Source: Rhodobacteraceae bacterium CCMM004 (GTDB lineage: Bacteria; Pseudomonadota; Alphaproteobacteria; Rhodobacterales; Rhodobacteraceae). Taken from it: 64,000 nucleotides of DNA. A program made the translations under genes and the position numbers. Of this stretch, positions 37,917 to 47,575 are shown piece by piece (positions within the stretch are counted from its first letter, which is position 1; each line of letters opens with the position of its first letter). Location of the stretch: assembly GCA_004005435.1 (NCBI GenBank), contig RZWH01000001.1:868001-932000 (forward strand). Reading direction: 5' to 3'. A model generated the notes under the pieces. That model did not search any database. It saw only the letters and a list, made by a program, of their open reading frames with translations, and was not told the origin of the DNA.

Positions 37917-39221
37917 TCAGGTTTCGCGGAACGCGCGGGTGAAATAGTCGGCGAGCGGTTTGATCAGGAACGCCAGGGGCGTGCGGTCCTCGGTGCGCAG
38001 GAAGGCCTCGACCGGCATCCCGGGGATCAGCACCAGGTGGCCCGGCAACTTGTCCGCCTCGCCCTCGCTGAGGTGGATCTCGGCGCGGTAATAGGCCACG
38101 CCCATCTGCTCGTCGACGAAGCTGTCGGCCGAGACCAGGGTGACCACGCCGACGAGTTCCGGCGTGGTGCGGGCGTCGAAGGCGGAAAAGCGCAGCACGA
38201 CCTCCTGCCCGACGAACACCTGGTCGATGTGAATGGGCTCGACCCGCGTGGCGATGACCAGGGGCTGGTCCTGGGGCACGATGTAGAGCACGGGTTCGGC
38301 CGGGCGCAGCACCGACTGTTCGGCGAACACGGTCAGCCCGTAAACGATCCCGGCCACCGGCGAACGGATCTCCAGGCGGTCGAGTTGGTCGCGCAGGCCG
38401 GTGCGGGTCTCGGCCAGCTCGACCTCGCGCACCTGGAGGTCGCGGAGTTGGCTGATCGCCTCTTCGCGCCGGTCGCTGCCCAGTTGCAGGATCTGGATTT
38501 CGATCTCGCTCATCCGCTCGGCCGCCTCGCCGGCCGAGGCCAGGAGTTCGCCCACCGAACCGCGCAGGCGTGCCTCTTCGCGTTGCAGGGCCAGCACCTT
38601 GCCCGCCTGGGCAAGGCCGCGGTCGAGCAGCGATTGCTGGGCGGTCAGCTCCTCGCCGATCAGGCCGAGCTGGGACTCGAGCGCCGCCTGCTGGGCTGCG
38701 ATGCCCTCGATCTGGCGGGCGATCTGGGCCTTGCGACCGTTGAGCTGATCGACGGCGGCCGAGATCGACTCGGCCCGCGCGGCAAAGAGACGCTGCTGCC
38801 CGGCCATGAGCCCCGCGACCTTGGGGTCGGCCGCGCCCGCCTCGGCGAGGACCGGATCGAAGACGATGTCGGCGGCGCCGTCGCGTTCGGACTCCAGCCG
38901 CCCGCGCCGCGCCATCACCTCGAAGAGCTGGGTCTCGGTCGAGGCGAGTTGGGTGCGCAACTGGGTCGGTTCGAGACGGATCAGGGTCGCGCCCGCCTCC
39001 ACCCGGTCGCCCTCGTCCACCAGGATCGCGGCCACGACGCCGCCGTCGGGGTGTTGCACGATCTGGCGGTTGCGCTCGACCTCGATCTGCCCCGCGGCGA
39101 TGACCGCGCCGGAGATGCGGGTGAAGACGGCCCAGCCGCCGAACCCGCCCACCAGGAGGAACAGAGCCAGGATCCCGAGGATCACCGGCCGCCGGGCCGA
39201 CCACGCAGGTGCGTCGTTCAT
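37917..39221 (-). CDS. Type I secretion membrane-fusion protein (HlyD/PrtE family)
   Basis: A 434-residue periplasmic adaptor. One N-terminal transmembrane helix ([21 protein letters not shown]) anchors it; a biotinyl-lipoyl-like segment ([22 protein letters not shown]) opens the adaptor, a long coiled-coil hairpin spans roughly residues 90-285, and the RND-type beta-barrel ([19 protein letters not shown]) closes it. It links the inner-membrane ATPase to an outer-membrane TolC-like pore. It follows prtD by 12 bases. No substrate gene is nearby. Confidence 0.93.
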   Translation of the reverse strand: MNDAPAWSARRPVILGILALFLLVGGFGGWAVFTRISGAVIAAGQIEVERNRQIVQHPDGGVVAAILVDEGDRVEAGATLIRLEPTQLRTQLASTETQLFEVMARRGRLESERDGAADIVFDPVLAEAGAADPKVAGLMAGQQRLFAARAESISAAVDQLNGRKAQIARQIEGIAAQQAALESQLGLIGEELTAQQSLLDRGLAQAGKVLALQREEARLRGSVGELLASAGEAAERMSEIEIQILQLGSDRREEAISQLRDLQVREVELAETRTGLRDQLDRLEIRSPVAGIVYGLTVFAEQSVLRPAEPVLYIVPQDQPLVIATRVEPIHIDQVFVGQEVVLRFSAFDARTTPELVGVVTLVSADSFVDEQMGVAYYRAEIHLSEGEADKLPGHLVLIPGMPVEAFLRTEDRTPLAFLIKPLADYFTRAFRET

Positions 39222-39233
39222 CGCCGTCCCTCC

Positions 39234-40979
39234 TCAGACCACGCCGCCGCCGCGCGAGGGCTTGCCCAGGATCTGGGTATGGTTTGCCACCATCTCGCGC
39301 AAGACCTCGTCGCGCGGACCGAAAGCGCGGCGCAGCCCGCCTTCGAGCACCAGGAGCCGCTCGCATTCCTGGATCGCCGCCGGACGGTGCGCCATGATCA
39401 GGACCGCGCCGCCCGCCGCCTTGATCTCGCGCGTGGCCGCGTTCAGCGCCTGGGTGCCCTCGTTGTCCAGGTTCGAGTTGGGCTCGTCCAGGACCAACAG
39501 CACAGGATCGCCGAACATCGCGCGGGCCAGGCCGATGCGCTGGATCTGGCCGCCGGACAGTCGACCGCCCGCCGCGCTGACCACCGTGTCGTAGCCCTCG
39601 GGCAGTTTGAGGATCATATCGTGGGCCGCGGCCTTGCGCGCGGCGGCGACGATGTCGGCGTCGTCGGCCAGGGGGCGCAAGCGGGCGATGTTCTCGGCGA
39701 TGGTGCCGTCGAAGAGTTGCACCCGCTGGGGGAGATAGCCGACATGGCGGCCCAGCACGTCGGGCTCGTATTGCTCCAACGCCGCGCCGTCGAGCCGGAT
39801 GCGCCCGCCAGAACAGCGCCAGACACCGACGATGGCGCGGGCCAGCGTCGACTTGCCCGAGCCCGAGGGGCCGATCACGCCCACAGCCTCGCCCGGGTTG
39901 ACATCGAAGGACACCATGCGAAGCGACGCCTGCTGCTCGCCCGGCGGGATCACCGTCACCTGGGTCGCCACCAGGTGGGCGCGGGGCCGCGGCAGGGCGG
40001 TGCGCGGCGGCTCTGGCCGCACCATGCCGAGCAGCGTGGAGAGCCCGCTCCACCCCCGCATGGCGCGCTGCACAAGCTGCCATTGGCCGATGGCCAGGTC
40101 GACCGGCGCCAGCGCCCGTCCCAGCATGATCGACGCGGCGATCATGCCGCCCGGCGTCAGTTCGTTTTGCAGCACCAGATAGGCGCCCAGGCCGAGGATC
40201 GCCGATTGCAGGAACAGCCGGAAGGTGCGGGTCGTGGCGGTGAAGGCACCGCCCAGGTCGCTGGTGTGGATGGACGCGGCCAGGGCATCGCTGCGCAGCT
40301 TGCGCCAGCGGGTGAAGGCGGCGTCCTGCATCCCCAGCGAGCGCACCATCTCGGCCTCGCTGCGGATCTGCTCGCCCATCCGGTCGGCGCGCTGAGTGGT
40401 CATGCCGGTGACCGCAGCGGGCTGGCGCGTCGCGATCTGGTTGATCAGGGCGGCGACGATCAGCACCGCCGCCCCCGCCACGGCGAGGATGCCCAGCCAG
40501 GGGTGAAAGATGGCGATGGCGATGAGAAAGATCGGGGTCCAGGGGATGTCGAAGAGCGCGGTGAGCACCGGCGCCGACATCATCCGCTGCACCGATTCCA
40601 GATCGCTCAGGTGGTTGGCGCCGTCGTCGGCGCCCTGGGTCAGCGACGCCTTGCGCACCATGGCGGCGAACACCCGCCGGTCCAGCCGGTCCTGGAACCG
40701 CGCCCCGATCCGCGCCAGGATGCGGCCGCGGGCATAGTCGAGGATGCCCATGATCAAGAACAGGAACGCCATCAGCACCACCAGGGCGATGAGCGTCGCC
40801 TCCGACCGGCTCCCCAGCACGCGGTCGTAGACCTGGAGCATGAAGATCGGGCCGGTCAGCATCAGCAGGTTCACGAAGAAGCTGAAGACGCCAACGGCCC
40901 AGAACAGCGCCCGGCTCTCCCGCCGGACGGCGACGAGTTCCTGGGCCCCTTCGCGGTCGCTCTGCTGCGCCTGTCTCAC
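39234..40979 (-). CDS. Type I secretion system permease/ATPase (PrtD family)
   Basis: A 581-residue half-transporter. Residues ~20-310 form the six-helix membrane domain (TGPIFMLQVYDRVLGSRSE is typical of the family), and the ATPase follows with Walker A GPSGSGKST, Q-loop YLPQRVQLFDGT, signature LSGGQIQRIGLARA, Walker B VLLVLDEPNSNLD and switch His in MAHRPAA. It drives export of an RTX-type or other unfolded protein in one step across both membranes. It is the first gene of the operon and begins about 90 bases from the divergent mlaA. Confidence 0.95.
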   Translation of the reverse strand: MRQAQQSDREGAQELVAVRRESRALFWAVGVFSFFVNLLMLTGPIFMLQVYDRVLGSRSEATLIALVVLMAFLFLIMGILDYARGRILARIGARFQDRLDRRVFAAMVRKASLTQGADDGANHLSDLESVQRMMSAPVLTALFDIPWTPIFLIAIAIFHPWLGILAVAGAAVLIVAALINQIATRQPAAVTGMTTQRADRMGEQIRSEAEMVRSLGMQDAAFTRWRKLRSDALAASIHTSDLGGAFTATTRTFRLFLQSAILGLGAYLVLQNELTPGGMIAASIMLGRALAPVDLAIGQWQLVQRAMRGWSGLSTLLGMVRPEPPRTALPRPRAHLVATQVTVIPPGEQQASLRMVSFDVNPGEAVGVIGPSGSGKSTLARAIVGVWRCSGGRIRLDGAALEQYEPDVLGRHVGYLPQRVQLFDGTIAENIARLRPLADDADIVAAARKAAAHDMILKLPEGYDTVVSAAGGRLSGGQIQRIGLARAMFGDPVLLVLDEPNSNLDNEGTQALNAATREIKAAGGAVLIMAHRPAAIQECERLLVLEGGLRRAFGPRDEVLREMVANHTQILGKPSRGGGVV

Positions 40980-41070
40980 CCTGCTCTCCCTCCGGCCGCG
41001 GTTGCCCCTGGCCGCCTTGCGGGTATCATGCCGCTTCTACCCCGGCTTGGATAACGCGACATTAACGACG

Positions 41071-41847
41071 ATGCCCAGGATGATGCCAGCACTTCGCGCG
41101 GTCGGCATGCCGCAACGGTCGTGGATCGGCCTGTGCGCCGCCGTGGCGGTGGCGGTGGCGGGGTGCGGCCGGGCGCCGCTCCCCGACGGCATATCCGACC
41201 CCCACGAGGCGCAGAACCGCGCGACGTTCGAGATGAACCGGCGGGTCGACGCCGCGCTGTCCTTCGGCGGGGGCGAGGGGGGCGGCGTGCCCGAGCCGGT
41301 GACGCGGACGGTGGGGAACCTGGCCAACCACCTGGAACTGCCGCGCAGCATCGTCAACGACGTGCTCCAGGCCAATGTCGAGGACGCGGTGCACAACGGC
41401 TTTCGCCTGGCGCTGAACACATTGGTGGGGGTTGGCGGGCTGTTCGATCCGGCGACCTCCATGGGGTTGGAGGAGCGCGAGAGCGATTTCGGCGAGACGC
41501 TGCATGTCTGGGGCCAGCCGGAGGGCGCCTATCTGGTGCTGCCGTTGATCGGGCCGTCGACCGAGCGCGACGCCTTCGGCCGGATCGTCGACACGGTGCT
41601 CGACCCCGTGGGCTGGGTCCTGCCCCGCCCCGAGGTGCACTATGCCCGTGGCGTGAGCCTCGCCGACAACGCGCTCGACCGCGCCGCCTTTGCCGACACC
41701 ATCGATTCGATCGTGAACGACAGCGCCGATGGATATGCCCAGGCGCGCCTCCTATATCTCGAAAGCCGCCGCTACGAGCTGCGTGGCGGCGCGGCACCAG
41801 AGAACGACGATTATTTCGATCCTTACGAGGACCCTTATGCACAGTGA
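41071..41847 (+). CDS. mlaA: MlaA/VacJ family lipoprotein
   Basis: An outer-membrane lipoprotein of 258 residues that removes misplaced phospholipids from the outer leaflet. The signal sequence ends in the lipobox VAGC, followed by DPHEAQNRATFEMNRRVD, the family start. The core contains FRLALNTLVGVGGLFDPAT and ESDFGETLHVWGQPEGAYLVLP. ATG 41071 gives a 32-residue signal; ATG 41107 would give 20 residues and is an equal alternative. Its last 11 bases overlap mlaC. Confidence 0.92.
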   Translation: MPRMMPALRAVGMPQRSWIGLCAAVAVAVAGCGRAPLPDGISDPHEAQNRATFEMNRRVDAALSFGGGEGGGVPEPVTRTVGNLANHLELPRSIVNDVLQANVEDAVHNGFRLALNTLVGVGGLFDPATSMGLEERESDFGETLHVWGQPEGAYLVLPLIGPSTERDAFGRIVDTVLDPVGWVLPRPEVHYARGVSLADNALDRAAFADTIDSIVNDSADGYAQARLLYLESRRYELRGGAAPENDDYFDPYEDPYAQ

Positions 41848-42442
41848 ATTTCTCCCCACCCGGCGGGCGCTGCTGACCGGCGCCGCCGCCGCGGCGCTGA
41901 CCGCCGCCACGCCGCTCCGGGCGCTGACCACGCCCCAGGCTCAGGCCCTGGTCCAGGCGCTGGTCGACGAGATCAACGCCGTCATCGCCTCGGGCCGGTC
42001 GCGCGAGGCCATGTATCGCGAGTTCGAGCGCATCTTTGTGCGCTATGCCGACGTGCCCACCATCGCGCGGACGACGCTCGGCCCCGACGCACGGGCGCTC
42101 AGCCCGGCGCAGATGCGCGACTTCACCGCCGCCTTCCAGGGCTATATCGCCCGGAAATACGGCAGCCGGTTCCGCGAATGGGTGGGCGGCCGGATCGAGG
42201 TCCAGGGCGCGCGCAAGGTCAAGAGCTTCTACGAGGTGCGGTCGGTGGCGGTGCTGCGCGGGCGCTCGCCGTTCGACCTGACCTTCCTGGTGTCGGACCG
42301 GTCGGGGCAGGACAGATTCTTCGACATGCTGATCCAGGGCGTGAGCCTGCTGAAATCCGAGCGGGCCGAGATCGGCGCGATGTTCGACCGCCGCCGCGGC
42401 GACATCGCGGCGCTGACCGCGGATCTGAGGCGCGCGGGATGA
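41837..42442 (+). CDS. mlaC: Phospholipid-binding protein MlaC (Tgt2/Ttg2D family)
   Basis: A 201-residue periplasmic lipid carrier. A Tat-like twin-Arg signal region (PTRRALLTGAAAAALTAATPLRA) leads the mature protein, and the conserved fold residues include YARKYGSRF-like YIARKYGSRFREW and FDLTFLVSDRSGQDRFFDMLIQGVSLL. MlaC moves phospholipids between MlaA and the inner-membrane MlaFEDB complex, which is not in the window. The gene begins 11 bases before the mlaA stop and ends in ATGA with the next gene. Confidence 0.92.
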   Translation: MHSEFLPTRRALLTGAAAAALTAATPLRALTTPQAQALVQALVDEINAVIASGRSREAMYREFERIFVRYADVPTIARTTLGPDARALSPAQMRDFTAAFQGYIARKYGSRFREWVGGRIEVQGARKVKSFYEVRSVAVLRGRSPFDLTFLVSDRSGQDRFFDMLIQGVSLLKSERAEIGAMFDRRRGDIAALTADLRRAG

Positions 42443-42849
42443 TCCGCGCCGGCCTGTGCCTGGCAGCGCTGGCCGCCCCCGCGGCGGCGGGGCCGTTCGA
42501 CGGTCTGTGGCGACCGAGCCCCACCGCCGACTGCACCCGCGTGGGCGGCGACGGCGGCGCGCTGAAGATCGAGGGCGACTCGTTCACCGGGGCCGAGAGC
42601 ACCTGCGACCTGACCCTGCCGGTCAACGTGCGCGACATGAACGCGGTTCTCTACGACATGCGCTGCACCGGCGAGGGCGACGAGTGGACCCAGCGGGTGC
42701 TGTTGATGACCGCCGCGGACGGCGGGCTGATCATGCTGCTGAACGGCTTTGCCTTCAAATACGATGCCTGCGGCGCGGATCCGGCGGTGGGCACGGTCAC
42801 CACCTCCGACGACATCGGCGTGGCGGAGGAGGCCCCCGCCGCCGACTGA
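42439..42849 (+). CDS. Small secreted protein of the mla operon
   Basis: A 136-residue protein starting with a signal peptide (MIRAGLCLAALAAPAAA) and containing five Cys in the mature part, probably forming disulfides in the periplasm. The pattern DGLWRPSPTADCTR and FAFKYDACGADP is not one I can assign. It overlaps mlaC by four bases, which suggests but does not prove a link to lipid transport. Confidence 0.7.
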   Translation: MIRAGLCLAALAAPAAAGPFDGLWRPSPTADCTRVGGDGGALKIEGDSFTGAESTCDLTLPVNVRDMNAVLYDMRCTGEGDEWTQRVLLMTAADGGLIMLLNGFAFKYDACGADPAVGTVTTSDDIGVAEEAPAAD

Positions 42850-42856
42850 GCGCGGC

Positions 42857-44830
42857 TCACTGCCCCTTGAGTTCGTCGAGGAACCGCAGCGGTCCGGGCG
42901 CCGGCACGGACCCGGCCAGCCGCGCCCGGTAGACGGGCAGCGATTCGGCGACCCGCATCACGTAGTTCCGGGTCTCGTCGAACGGGATATGCTCGATCCA
43001 GTCGATCATGTCGACGCCGGCGGAACGCGGATCGCCGCGCTGTGTCATCCACCGCAACGGCCGCCCCGGACCCGCGTTGTAGCCCGCCGAGACCAGGATC
43101 GGGTTGTTCCCGAAGCGCTCGATCAGACCGGCGAGGTAGTGCGACCCCAAAGTGGCGTTATAGACCGGGTCGGTGAACAGGCGCTGCCGCGAATAGGGCA
43201 GGTTCAGCTCCCCGGCAACGTCCCGGGCGGTGCCGGGCATGAGTTGCATCAGCCCGCTGGCGCCGACGCCGCTGGCCACGCCGGGGTCGAACTCGCTCTC
43301 GCGCCGAGCGATGGCGAGCGCCAGTTCGCGCGCGACAGGCAGGTCGTCGACGCCCAGGTCGACCACCGGGAAATAGGGCCCCGAGATCTCATACCCCTGC
43401 CGCGCGGCGCCTTTGGCGATCATCAGCGCGATGTGCGGCTCGCCCAGCCGCAGCGCCAGGGTGCCGAGCGTCCCCTGCTCCTCGCGCGTGAGCGTCTCGC
43501 CCAGATGGACGAGAAACCGCTCGGCCAGGTCACGCTCGCCCGCGGCCTGCAACAGAAGGCCCGCGCGGAGCACGGAACTGGTGCGAAAGGGCTGTTCGCG
43601 CAAGTCTGGAAACACCTCGCGCCCGGCCAGTTCGTCCGACAGGGGCATCCCCGCCCGCTCCGCCGCCAGGAGGCCGTAAAAGCTCGTCTGATACTCACCG
43701 CCGAAGGCGTAGGCGTTCTGCGCCGCCTCGGCATTGCCCAGCGCCTCGTGCGCGCGCCCCTCCCAGTAGCCCGCGCGGCCCAGCGAGATCGGCGTCTCCA
43801 CCGCCCCGCGAAACCGCTTGAAGTGCTGGAGCGCGCGCTCGGGCGCATCGAGATAGGTCAGCGCCAGGTAGCCCGACAGCCACTCCAGATCGGCAAAGCT
43901 GCTGCCCTCTTCCAGCCAGTGGGACGACGCGAGGGCATAGGCCGTTTCGGTCTCGCCCGCCCGCATGAGCGATCGCGCCAGGCGCCGCCGCTCGCGCGCC
44001 CAGGCCTCGGGCCGCCCCAGCATCGCCGTGGAGACCGACCGTTCCAAGAGCAGCTCCACCGCCTCGTCGTCGCGGTCCTTGCCCAGCCGCCAGCGGAACC
44101 GCTCGTAGGCCAGACCGGGATCGTCGGCCAACGCCTCGGGCACGGCCTCGACGATGGTGTCGATCCCGGAGGCGTCGCCGCGGAGCGCCAGACGCGCCTC
44201 GGCCAGCTTGGCATGATCCTCGTCCACCCGGTCGAGCATCCGCCGCGCCGCCTGCGACGACCCCTCCCACAGCATCGCGTCGAGACGGGCGAGGTGCAGG
44301 GGCGCGACCGCATCGCGATAGAGCGCCAGGATCGACCGCTCCGCCTCGGCGGTCATCGAGCGCTCGACCCAGGCCCAGGCGGCCAGCGCCTCGGCATCGC
44401 CGTCGGCCCCGATGGCGCGGAACGCCCGCATCAGAGCGACGACGCCGGCGCCGGTCGCGGGCTCGGTGTCGGAAAAATAGGCGATGACGTCGGGGGCGCG
44501 GGTGTCCTGCGGCACCCTCTTTTCCATTCGGCGCTTCAGGAGCGGCAGGCCTGGCCAGTCGCCGTTGCGCCGCAGAAACCGCATCGCGTCGTCGAAGCTG
44601 CCCTCGCCCGCACGCAGGCGGTGCCATTCGACGATGTCGCGGGCGATGGGACCGGCGAACTCCGCCGCGCTGAACGCTGTGGACCAGTCGCCCTCGCGCA
44701 CCTCCTCCATCGCCGCGGCCAGCCCCTGGGGCGGCACCGGCGGATCGGGGCGCGGCGGCGGGCGTGTGGACTGTGCGGCGGCCAGACCGGCGGTGAGCGC
44801 CAGGACGAGGAGGGACGGCAAAAAACGCAT
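42857..44830 (-). CDS. Soluble lytic murein transglycosylase
   Basis: A 657-residue periplasmic enzyme that cleaves peptidoglycan with 1,6-anhydro ring formation. A signal peptide (MRFLPSLLVLALTAGLAAAQ) is followed by a long alpha-helical superhelix of TPR-like repeats and a C-terminal lysozyme-like domain with catalytic Glu in ALAIARRESEFDP, then SGLMQLMPGTA and ILVSAGYNAGPGRP. Start at ATG 44830 removes three extra codons before the signal. It is transcribed divergently from dapA. Confidence 0.94.
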   Translation of the reverse strand: MRFLPSLLVLALTAGLAAAQSTRPPPRPDPPVPPQGLAAAMEEVREGDWSTAFSAAEFAGPIARDIVEWHRLRAGEGSFDDAMRFLRRNGDWPGLPLLKRRMEKRVPQDTRAPDVIAYFSDTEPATGAGVVALMRAFRAIGADGDAEALAAWAWVERSMTAEAERSILALYRDAVAPLHLARLDAMLWEGSSQAARRMLDRVDEDHAKLAEARLALRGDASGIDTIVEAVPEALADDPGLAYERFRWRLGKDRDDEAVELLLERSVSTAMLGRPEAWARERRRLARSLMRAGETETAYALASSHWLEEGSSFADLEWLSGYLALTYLDAPERALQHFKRFRGAVETPISLGRAGYWEGRAHEALGNAEAAQNAYAFGGEYQTSFYGLLAAERAGMPLSDELAGREVFPDLREQPFRTSSVLRAGLLLQAAGERDLAERFLVHLGETLTREEQGTLGTLALRLGEPHIALMIAKGAARQGYEISGPYFPVVDLGVDDLPVARELALAIARRESEFDPGVASGVGASGLMQLMPGTARDVAGELNLPYSRQRLFTDPVYNATLGSHYLAGLIERFGNNPILVSAGYNAGPGRPLRWMTQRGDPRSAGVDMIDWIEHIPFDETRNYVMRVAESLPVYRARLAGSVPAPGPLRFLDELKGQ

Positions 44831-44873
44831 TGCGATCAAATATGCTCTCGCGGATGAACCTCAATACACGAAC

Positions 44874-44902
44874 TTGGCAACGCCCGACACCTGCAATAGG
44901 GT
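44874..44902 (+). promoter_or_regulatory. Possible sigma-70 promoter for dapA
   Basis: TTGGCA (44874-44879) and TAGGGT (44897-44902) are separated by 17 bases and lie about 55 bases before the dapA start. The -10 match is modest. Confidence 0.35.
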
Positions 44903-44957
44903 CCGCGCGCGATGAAAATGGCGGTCGTCTCGGCCGCGCGAGCAAAGGATGCGTGTG

Positions 44958-45833
44958 ATGTTCAAGGGATCCCTTCCCGCCCTGGTCACGCCGTTTCACG
45001 ACGGCGCCGTGGACTTCGACACGCTGAAAAAGCTGGTGGAGTGGCAGATCGCCGAAGGGTCGAACGGCATCGTCCCCGTCGGCACCACGGGCGAGAGCCC
45101 GACCCTGACCCACGACGAGCACGAACAGGTGGTGGAGGCGGTGGTGCGCACCGCCGCGGGACGGGTGCCGGTGATCGCCGGAGCGGGGTCGAACAACACC
45201 GCCGAGGGCATCCGCCTGGTCCGTCACGCCGCCGAGGTCGGCGCCGACGCGGCCCTGGTGGTGACGCCCTACTACAACAAGCCGACCCAGGACGGGCTAA
45301 TCGCACACTACACCGCGCTGCACGACGCCGCCGAGTTCCCCATCGTGATCTACAACATCCCCGGCCGCTCGGTGGTGGACATGACCCCGGCCACCATGGC
45401 CCGGCTGGCCGAGTTGCCGCGGATCGTCGGGGTCAAGGACGCCACGGGCGACATCACCCGGGTCAGCCACACCCGCGCCGCCTGCGGACCCGACTTCTGC
45501 CAGCTCTCGGGCGAGGACGCGAGCGCGTTGGGCTTCAACGCCCATGGCGGGGTTGGCTGCATCAGCGTCACGGCGAACGTGGCTCCGCGGCTCTGTGCCG
45601 AGTTCCAGGCGGCGACGCTCGCGGGCGACTACGCCGGGGCGCTGGAGTTGCAGGACCGGCTGATGCCGCTCCACACCGCGATCTTCCTCGAACCGGGGCT
45701 GGCGGGGGCGAAATACGGCCTGTCGCTCCTCGGCCGCTGCCGCGCGGAGGTGCGCCTGCCGCTGGTGGGTCTGTCGGACGGCACCAAGCTGGCCGTCAAG
45801 GACGCGATGATCGGCGCCGGGCTCATCGGCTGA
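44958..45833 (+). CDS. dapA: 4-hydroxy-tetrahydrodipicolinate synthase
   Basis: It condenses pyruvate with aspartate semialdehyde, the first committed step to lysine and diaminopimelate. The 291-residue product equals the usual length and shows GTTGESPTL, the Tyr of YYNKPTQ, the Schiff-base Lys in [10 protein letters not shown] and [15 protein letters not shown] 44958 ([13 protein letters not shown]) is preferred to the ATG three codons upstream because AAAGGA lies eight bases ahead of it. The gene opens the slt-dapA-smpB region common in this order of bacteria. Confidence 0.97.
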   Translation: MFKGSLPALVTPFHDGAVDFDTLKKLVEWQIAEGSNGIVPVGTTGESPTLTHDEHEQVVEAVVRTAAGRVPVIAGAGSNNTAEGIRLVRHAAEVGADAALVVTPYYNKPTQDGLIAHYTALHDAAEFPIVIYNIPGRSVVDMTPATMARLAELPRIVGVKDATGDITRVSHTRAACGPDFCQLSGEDASALGFNAHGGVGCISVTANVAPRLCAEFQAATLAGDYAGALELQDRLMPLHTAIFLEPGLAGAKYGLSLLGRCRAEVRLPLVGLSDGTKLAVKDAMIGAGLIG

Positions 45834-45864
45834 CACCACCCCGGGCGGCGTCCAGGCGCCGCCC

Positions 45865-46299
45865 TCAGGGCGGATCGCCGCGCTGATGCTGGCGCGTGAG
45901 GCGCAGCGCATCCACCAGAATCGCCGTCAACAGGCCGAAGTTCAGCAGCCCCGCCGCCGCCGACAACCCGGCCAGGAGCCGCCACTCCGGCGGCAACAGC
46001 AAGTCGCCGAAGCCGAGGGTCGTAAACGCCACGAGCGCGAAATAGAGCGCCGTTTCGAAATCCTCGAAGACATCCAGCAGGTGGAACGCCACCGCCCAGA
46101 TCCAGACGCCCAGGGTCATCACCAGCACCGCCCAGACCATGGCGAGGCCCAGCGTCAACGCCAGCTTGCGCCGCAAAGGGGGCCGCCGGAGCCAACCCCT
46201 AAGCGGCATCAGCCAGGCCTCCAAAAGCCAGACCGCCGCGCCGCTGGCCATGGCCGTCAGCACGATCAGCAGCGATCCGAGGGCGAGTTGCACCACCAT
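45865..46299 (-). CDS. Two-helix potassium channel-like protein
   Basis: A 144-residue membrane protein with an N-terminal helix pair and a C-terminal channel unit. The pore loop reads [11 protein letters not shown], a selectivity filter of K+-channel type (TxGFGD variant of TVGYGD). The C-terminal tail is short ([13 protein letters not shown]), so no RCK or ligand domain regulates it. It likely assembles as a tetramer. It diverges from smpB and converges with dapA. Confidence 0.82.
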   Translation of the reverse strand: MVVQLALGSLLIVLTAMASGAAVWLLEAWLMPLRGWLRRPPLRRKLALTLGLAMVWAVLVMTLGVWIWAVAFHLLDVFEDFETALYFALVAFTTLGFGDLLLPPEWRLLAGLSAAAGLLNFGLLTAILVDALRLTRQHQRGDPP

Positions 46300-46381
46300 G
46301 ACCCCCGATGTCGGCCCAGCCGCGGCCAGGGTCAACCCCGCCGCTGGACAGCGCCCGCGCCTGCGCCTATCTGGGATGGCC

Positions 46382-46855
46382 ATGGCCAAATCGCCCGACA
46401 GCAAGAACTACAAGGTCATCGCCGAGAACCGGCGGGCGCGCTACGACTATGCTATCGAGAGCGACCTGGAATGCGGCATCCAACTCACCGGGTCGGAGGT
46501 GAAGTCGCTGCGGGTGAACTCCGCCGCCATCGCCGAGAGCTATGCGGCGGTCGAAGATGGCGAGCTGTGGCTGGTCAACAGCTATATCGCGCCCTACGAG
46601 CAAGCGATGTTCGGCCACGAGGACCGGCGGCGGCGCAAGCTCCTGGTGTCGAAAAAGCAGCTCAGCGACCTCTGGAACGCCACCCGCCGCAAGGGCATGA
46701 CGTTGGTGCCGCTGGTTCTGTATTTCAACCACCGGGGCGTCGCCAAGATCAAGATCGGCGTTGCCCGCGGCAAGGCCGCGCCGGACAAGCGCGACACCCA
46801 GGCCAAGCGCGACTGGCAGCGGCAGAAGGCCCGCCTGCTCAAAGAGCACGGCTGA
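46382..46855 (+). CDS. smpB: SsrA-binding protein
   Basis: A 157-residue partner of tmRNA in ribosome rescue. Conserved parts: [36 protein letters not shown] and the C-terminal basic tail [18 protein letters not shown] that enters the decoding centre. Start at ATG 46382 gives the usual [12 protein letters not shown]; another ATG lies two codons upstream. The tmRNA gene itself is not in the window. Confidence 0.96.
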   Translation: MAKSPDSKNYKVIAENRRARYDYAIESDLECGIQLTGSEVKSLRVNSAAIAESYAAVEDGELWLVNSYIAPYEQAMFGHEDRRRRKLLVSKKQLSDLWNATRRKGMTLVPLVLYFNHRGVAKIKIGVARGKAAPDKRDTQAKRDWQRQKARLLKEHG

Positions 46856-46897
46856 GATCGCGCCGCCGCACCGCCGCCCGGATCGAAAGGACCGGCC

Positions 46898-47542
46898 ATG
46901 CCCGCCCCGCCGTCGTTCTGGGACAGGCTCGCCCCCCGCTATGCGGCGCGGCCCCTGTCGGACCCTGCCGCCTATGAGGACACGCTGGCCCGCACCCGTG
47001 CGCGGCTCGGCGCCCAGGACCGGGTGCTTGAGATCGGCTGCGGCACCGGCATGACCGCGGTGCGCCTGGCGCCGGGAGTGGCCGAGTATGTGGCGCTGGA
47101 CGCATCGGCGGGGATGCTGGCCATCGCCCGCGCGCGCCCCGGCGCCGACGCCGTGCGCTTCGTCCAGGCCGACCTCGCGGACCGGTCCAAGGCGCCGGGG
47201 CCAGTCGACGCAATCCTCGCCTTCAGCGTCTTGCACCTCGTCGACGACCTGGCCGCGACTTTGGCCGAGGTGCACGACCGGCTCAGGCCCGGCGGGCACC
47301 TGATCTCCAAGACGCCGTGCCTCGCCGGTCAGGGCCCCGTGGTGCACGCGGCGGTCGCGGCCCTGCGGCTGGTGGGGTGGGCCCCGCCGATGGCGACGCT
47401 GGCGCCTGCCGACCTCGACCGCGCCATTGCCGCCGCGGGGTTCCAGATCGTCGAGACCCACGACTATCCCCCGCGGGCGCGCTATCGCTTCGTGGCGGCG
47501 CGGCGGCCCCCGAATCTTGCAAGCGGGGCGGCATCCGCGTAA
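46898..47542 (+). CDS. Class I SAM-dependent methyltransferase
   Basis: A 214-residue Rossmann methyltransferase. Motif I is RVLEIGCGTGMTAVRLAPG, followed by VALDASAGMLAIARARP and the motif IV/post region AILAFSVLHLVDDLAATLAEVHDRLRPGG. It matches the ubiquinone/menaquinone- or malonyl-methyltransferase type, without enough detail to give a substrate. It lies 40 bases behind smpB and 33 before sseA on the same strand. Confidence 0.88.
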   Translation: MPAPPSFWDRLAPRYAARPLSDPAAYEDTLARTRARLGAQDRVLEIGCGTGMTAVRLAPGVAEYVALDASAGMLAIARARPGADAVRFVQADLADRSKAPGPVDAILAFSVLHLVDDLAATLAEVHDRLRPGGHLISKTPCLAGQGPVVHAAVAALRLVGWAPPMATLAPADLDRAIAAAGFQIVETHDYPPRARYRFVAARRPPNLASGAASA

Positions 47543-47575
47543 CCCGGCCGAGGAGTTGACGCGAGGAGCCCACCC

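Noticed and set aside
37908-41054. A 1048-codon open frame on the plus strand
   Set aside because: It lies antisense to ridA, hlyD and prtD, whose protein motifs are clear. Long antisense frames are usual in DNA of this GC content.
42749-44857. A 702-codon plus-strand frame
   Set aside because: It mirrors the lytic transglycosylase gene and has no recognisable protein features.
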